Shown here in pieces: positions 61,007 to 64,000 of a stretch of 64,000 nt of DNA; position 1 is the first letter of the stretch; every line of letters starts with the position of its first letter. Source of the DNA: Arthrobacter luteolus NBRC 107841 (GTDB taxonomy: Bacteria; Actinomycetota; Actinomycetes; Actinomycetales; Micrococcaceae). The notes under the pieces were generated by a model. It was not told where the DNA came from, did no database searches, and saw only the letters and a program-made list of their open reading frames with translations. The position numbers and the translations under genes were made by a program. The stretch spans positions 1 through 64,000 of the forward strand of contig NZ_BCQM01000005.1 of assembly GCF_001552075.1 (NCBI RefSeq), given 5' to 3'.

Positions 61007-62078
61007 GGCGGGCCTTTGCTGCGGCCGGCAGCTGCTTCAGCCGCCCCAGGGCTGCCTTGACGGCGGACGGAGCTTCCCGCCGAATGCGCAGGGCACTGGC
61101 GAGGATCCGGTAGCGGGCCGGTTTCAGCGGAATGTCGTAGGTGGTGGGCACGGTGACAATGGTCTTGGAGAAGTTCCGCTTGAAGGTGGTGACGTTCGCC
61201 AGCGAAGGGTAATTTTCGCTCTCGATGCCGGTCAGGCCGCAGGCAGTGTTCCCGGCTTCCTTGAGTACCTTAAAGGCTTCCCAGAGCAGCAGATACGGCG
61301 CATTGGTCTTGCGGGCATCCCGGGAACTGGCGGCGAAATAGTAGACGGCGTAGCCGCGGTACTCGGTGGTGATCAGCCAGGACACCGGTTTGCCGTCGAC
61401 GTAGGCGACCATCAGGCGCAGGTAGTCACCGAGCTCGTCCAGCAGCGTTTCGTAAAACGCGGAGTCGAAGCTGGAGAAACCGTCGCGCGCCGCGGTTTCC
61501 TGCATGATCGGGAACAGCTCGGTGCGGAAGACCGTGGTCCACTGCTCCCGCTCCACCGTGCGCACATCCACGCCCAGCTTCTCGGCCTTGCGGATCAGGT
61601 TGCGGGCATTCGGGCGGAACGCGGCGAAGATTTTCTCGGTCTCAGGTGACAGGTCGACGACGATCTCGCGCTCGTACCAGCCGTGTTCCAGCGGTCCGGT
61701 GACCGGCGGCTGCTGGTGCTCCACCTGCATACGGACGTACAGCGGATCCACCGCCGGGTCCGCCCGGAACTGGTCCTGCACGGTCTGCACCAGCCTGGCT
61801 TCGGCCTCCGGCGTCCGTTCGCTGAACCAGGTGGGGCCGTTCACGGCAACCAGGGACGGGCGGAAACGGCGGGAGGAACGCAGGAAACTTGCGGTGGCGA
61901 CCAGCTTGCCGCCGTCGTAGTAGGCCCAGATCCCGTAGGGATCGCGGCCGAGCCGGGTCTCGAAATCCGCCCAGTACGGGGTCTGCTCCAGCGGTATTAC
62001 AACGTCGGGATGCCGTTCTGCCAGGGCATCGAAGTCCTCACGGGACAACTGCTGGAAACGGTAGGGAGCGGGTGTCAC
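60999..62078 (-). CDS. FemX/FemAB-like peptidoglycan-bridge aminoacyltransferase
   Basis: A 359-residue protein of the FemABX/GNAT fold. It has PFAM-like blocks QTPYWADFETRLGRDPYG, FRPNARNLIRKAEKLGV, AYVDGKPVSWLITTEYRG and the closing NAPYLLLWEAFKVLKEAG. FemX-type enzymes add the first amino acid of the interpeptide bridge to lipid II from aminoacyl-tRNA. The GTG start at 62076-62078 overlaps the glycosyltransferase stop by 4 bp (GTGA), so translation is coupled. Arthrobacter-type walls carry such bridges, which fits. Confidence 0.85.
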   Translation of the reverse strand: MTPAPYRFQQLSREDFDALAERHPDVVIPLEQTPYWADFETRLGRDPYGIWAYYDGGKLVATASFLRSSRRFRPSLVAVNGPTWFSERTPEAEARLVQTVQDQFRADPAVDPLYVRMQVEHQQPPVTGPLEHGWYEREIVVDLSPETEKIFAAFRPNARNLIRKAEKLGVDVRTVEREQWTTVFRTELFPIMQETAARDGFSSFDSAFYETLLDELGDYLRLMVAYVDGKPVSWLITTEYRGYAVYYFAASSRDARKTNAPYLLLWEAFKVLKEAGNTACGLTGIESENYPSLANVTTFKRNFSKTIVTVPTTYDIPLKPARYRILASALRIRREAPSAVKAALGRLKQLPAAAKARRD

Positions 62079-63520
62079 AGTGCTTCTTTCGCCGGGGCTT
62101 CGTCCGTTTCCAAGGGTACCCGAGGGCGGCGCCGGAGCCTGATCCGCCAGCGGTCCGCTGCATGGTCGAAAGGCCCGCCCTGCGGGTCGTCGATGTCCAG
62201 CCGGCGGACCGGATCTGTCCGCGGATCCAGGATGTCCGCCACGACGCGGCCCATCAGGTACAGGGTGGCGCCCATGTGTCCGATGACGGACAGGACGAAC
62301 CACCCCGAGTCCAGGTTGTTCTCCGGCGGGCCGCCGCCGATCACTGCGGCCAGGTAGAGCCAGATGGCCCACCAGTGCATCACCTCGAAGAACTGCCAGA
62401 TGAGGAAGTCGCGCCAGCGCGGCCGCGCCAGGGCCAGCAGGGGAACAAGCCACAGCACAAACTGTGGGGAATAGACCTTGTTGGTGAGGATGAACGCCGC
62501 GACGATCAGGAAGGCGAGCTGGGCCAGCCGGGGCCTGCGCGGGGCGGCCAGGGCCAGGACGGCGATCCCCGCGCAGGCCAGGGCGAACAGGAAGTAGGCC
62601 CAGAAGGTGATGAACTCCGGGCTGACGGCCCGCTCGGGAAAGGTGATGTCCCAGGCCTGCCAGACGCTGGAGTTCCCTGAGCCGCGGTCCCGGGAGAACT
62701 CATAGAAATGTTTCCAGCCCGGATAGTCCCGCAGCATAAAGGGCACGTTCACCACCAGCCAGGTCACAGCGGTGGCAGTAAAGGCCAGGAGGGCGGCCCG
62801 GAACTTGAGCGTCCGCAGCGCCAGCACCAGCACGGCTCCCAGGATCAGCACCGGATAGAGCTTCAAAGCCGTTCCCAGGCCCAGGAAGATCCCCGCTGCC
62901 ACCGGCTTGTTCCGCGCGAACGCCAGCATTCCAAGGGCAGCGAGCATCACCGCCCAGATATCCCAGTTAATGAAGACAGACAGGATCACGGCCGGGGCCA
63001 CGGCCACCATGGCCGCGTCCCAGGGGCGCCGGTTGGCCATCCGCATGGTCGCCACGACCGTCACGATCCAGGCGATGGTGGCAAAAACGGCGTTCAGGTC
63101 GAAGTACAGCAGGCCACGGGATTCGGCGCCGGCCGGAACCAGCCAGGCCACGAAACCGGCCAGGAGACCAAGCAGCACCGGATACTCGAATTCGGAGCCG
63201 GCGCTGATGAACGGGTAGATCCCCTCCCCCAGGCCGCGTGCGCTGAACAGAGCAGGCCAGTCCGAATAACAGGCCATGTAGAACTGGTTGGACCAGCCGC
63301 TGAGCCGGCAGGGGGTTTTGGCCAGCAGGGCAACCAGGGCTGCCCCGGTGGTCAGGAGGATGAGCACCCGCTCCACGGTGAAGAAGCCCGGGGAAACGAC
63401 GCCCGGGGCGGTAAAGCGGCCCAGCGGCCCGCCGATACCTTCGGTGAAGCGGCGCAGCAGCCGGTCATTTCGGCTGGGGACGACGATGCGCAGCGGCCGC
63501 CGGCGGAGCTTGGGATCCAT
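62075..63520 (-). CDS. GT87-like integral membrane glycosyltransferase
   Basis: A 481-residue polytopic protein with about 11 helices, of the DUF2029/GT87 (polyprenyl-phosphomannose-dependent mannosyltransferase) type: WSNQFYMACYSDWPALF, GLGTALKLYPVLILG and the conserved NKVYSPQFVLWLVPLLAL. Such enzymes transfer mannose to lipid-linked envelope glycans on the outer face. The ATG at 63518-63520 is preferred to a longer frame. First gene of the operon with the FemX-like and desaturase-like genes, which suggests an envelope function. Confidence 0.85.
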   Translation of the reverse strand: MDPKLRRRPLRIVVPSRNDRLLRRFTEGIGGPLGRFTAPGVVSPGFFTVERVLILLTTGAALVALLAKTPCRLSGWSNQFYMACYSDWPALFSARGLGEGIYPFISAGSEFEYPVLLGLLAGFVAWLVPAGAESRGLLYFDLNAVFATIAWIVTVVATMRMANRRPWDAAMVAVAPAVILSVFINWDIWAVMLAALGMLAFARNKPVAAGIFLGLGTALKLYPVLILGAVLVLALRTLKFRAALLAFTATAVTWLVVNVPFMLRDYPGWKHFYEFSRDRGSGNSSVWQAWDITFPERAVSPEFITFWAYFLFALACAGIAVLALAAPRRPRLAQLAFLIVAAFILTNKVYSPQFVLWLVPLLALARPRWRDFLIWQFFEVMHWWAIWLYLAAVIGGGPPENNLDSGWFVLSVIGHMGATLYLMGRVVADILDPRTDPVRRLDIDDPQGGPFDHAADRWRIRLRRRPRVPLETDEAPAKEAL

Positions 63521-63545
63521 GCCTACCAGTATGCAGGCGTGCCGT

Positions 63546-63965
63546 TCAGCGCAGGGCCAGCCGGGTTTGGGTCTGAATGGCCCCGGAACCCGCCTTGAGC
63601 CGGTGCAGCAGCTCATCCAAGGCCTTCATGGTGGGCACCCCGACCCGCAGGAGGTAGTCATAGGGACCTGTCACATGCACTGCCTCCTGGACCGCCGGGT
63701 CATTCCGGGACCACTCCAGGAAGGAGCGTGAATCCGTCTCCGGCTTGAGCCGCACGTCGATGAAGGCCTGCAGTCCCGGGCCCGCGTCCGGGGCCTCCGA
63801 GCCGAGGATGGCCCGGTAGCCGAGAATGATGCCGCTGGCTTCCAACCGGCGGACGCGTGCTGCGGCCGCGTTGGTGCTCAGGCCGATCCGGCGCCCCAGC
63901 TCGCTGTACGTGATCCGCGCTTCGCTCTGCAGGATGCTGAGTATTTTGCTGTCTGTATCGTCCAC
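63546..63965 (-). CDS. Lrp/AsnC-family transcriptional regulator
   Basis: A 139-residue regulator: N-terminal HTH (DSKILSILQSEARITYSELGRRIGLS) and C-terminal RAM ligand domain (LQAFIDVRLKPETD, then VTGPYDYLLRVGVP). Lrp-type proteins sense amino acids. It is 25 bp upstream of the glycosyltransferase operon on the same strand and could be co-transcribed with it. Nothing further is seen in the last 35 bp of the window. Confidence 0.92.
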   Translation of the reverse strand: MDDTDSKILSILQSEARITYSELGRRIGLSTNAAAARVRRLEASGIILGYRAILGSEAPDAGPGLQAFIDVRLKPETDSRSFLEWSRNDPAVQEAVHVTGPYDYLLRVGVPTMKALDELLHRLKAGSGAIQTQTRLALR

Positions 63966-64000
63966 GCCGCGATTCTAACCACCCGACCGCTCAAAGTGAG

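Overview
The window is a high-GC chromosome segment from a Gram-positive actinobacterium, most likely a Micrococcaceae member of the Arthrobacter type. Supporting signs are the rpsF-ssb-rpsR-rplI-dnaB block, a secreted resuscitation-promoting factor with a LysM domain, an LPSTG-anchored protease, frequent GTG/TTG starts and DrrAB-type exporters. The genus is inferred from gene content; no rRNA lies in the window to confirm it. I found no tRNA, rRNA, CRISPR array, prophage or insertion sequence.

Layout. 0-6 kb: a serine-hydrolase remnant, a WYL regulator divergent from a VOC protein, a RibD-like reductase, a SulP anion transporter and a Kup potassium transporter. 6.2-20.8 kb: a catabolic island. 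It holds ACC deaminase (acdS) with a DapA-like aldolase, then a separate operon of GntP-type permease, N-acyl-D-amino-acid deacylase and fold-III PLP decarboxylase beside a NarL-type regulator that lacks its phospho-acceptor Asp. It ends with a six-gene operon (C45 self-processing amidase/acyltransferase plus a complete oligopeptide-type ABC importer) divergent from an RpiR-family regulator. 20.9-25.3 kb: acyl-CoA ligase, cytochrome-b membrane protein, and an EamA exporter divergent from a CGNR regulator across repeated TGTCAC sites. 25.5-30.3 kb: LPSTG-anchored S1 protease, a lone protease-prodomain-like protein and small membrane proteins.

30.3-37.1 kb: MATE and MFS exporters, a DUF4031-HD fusion, a trimethylamine-monooxygenase-like FMO, and a BNR-repeat protein overlapping a MoaD/ThiS-like protein. 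37.1-40.6 kb: an rpf gene with a probable c-di-AMP (ydaO) riboswitch leader, divergent from a KimA-type potassium importer. 40.6-47.2 kb: an ABC-F protein, dnaB, an intergenic DnaA-box cluster, and the rplI-rpsR-ssb-rpsF operon. 47.2-64 kb: M18 aminopeptidase, two tandemly duplicated ABC-2 exporter pairs, a DrrAB pair, an MFS protein, a second ABC-F, small conserved proteins, and an envelope-related cluster (phytoene-desaturase-like oxidoreductase, FemX-like transferase, GT87-like glycosyltransferase) followed by an Lrp/AsnC regulator.

How genes appear to work together. The 6-21 kb island looks built for importing and deacylating N-acylated or D-configured amino acids and peptides, with ACC among the possible products. 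The rpf/kimA locus, together with kup, points to c-di-AMP-linked control of potassium and cell-wall remodelling. Both statements are inferences from gene content and context.
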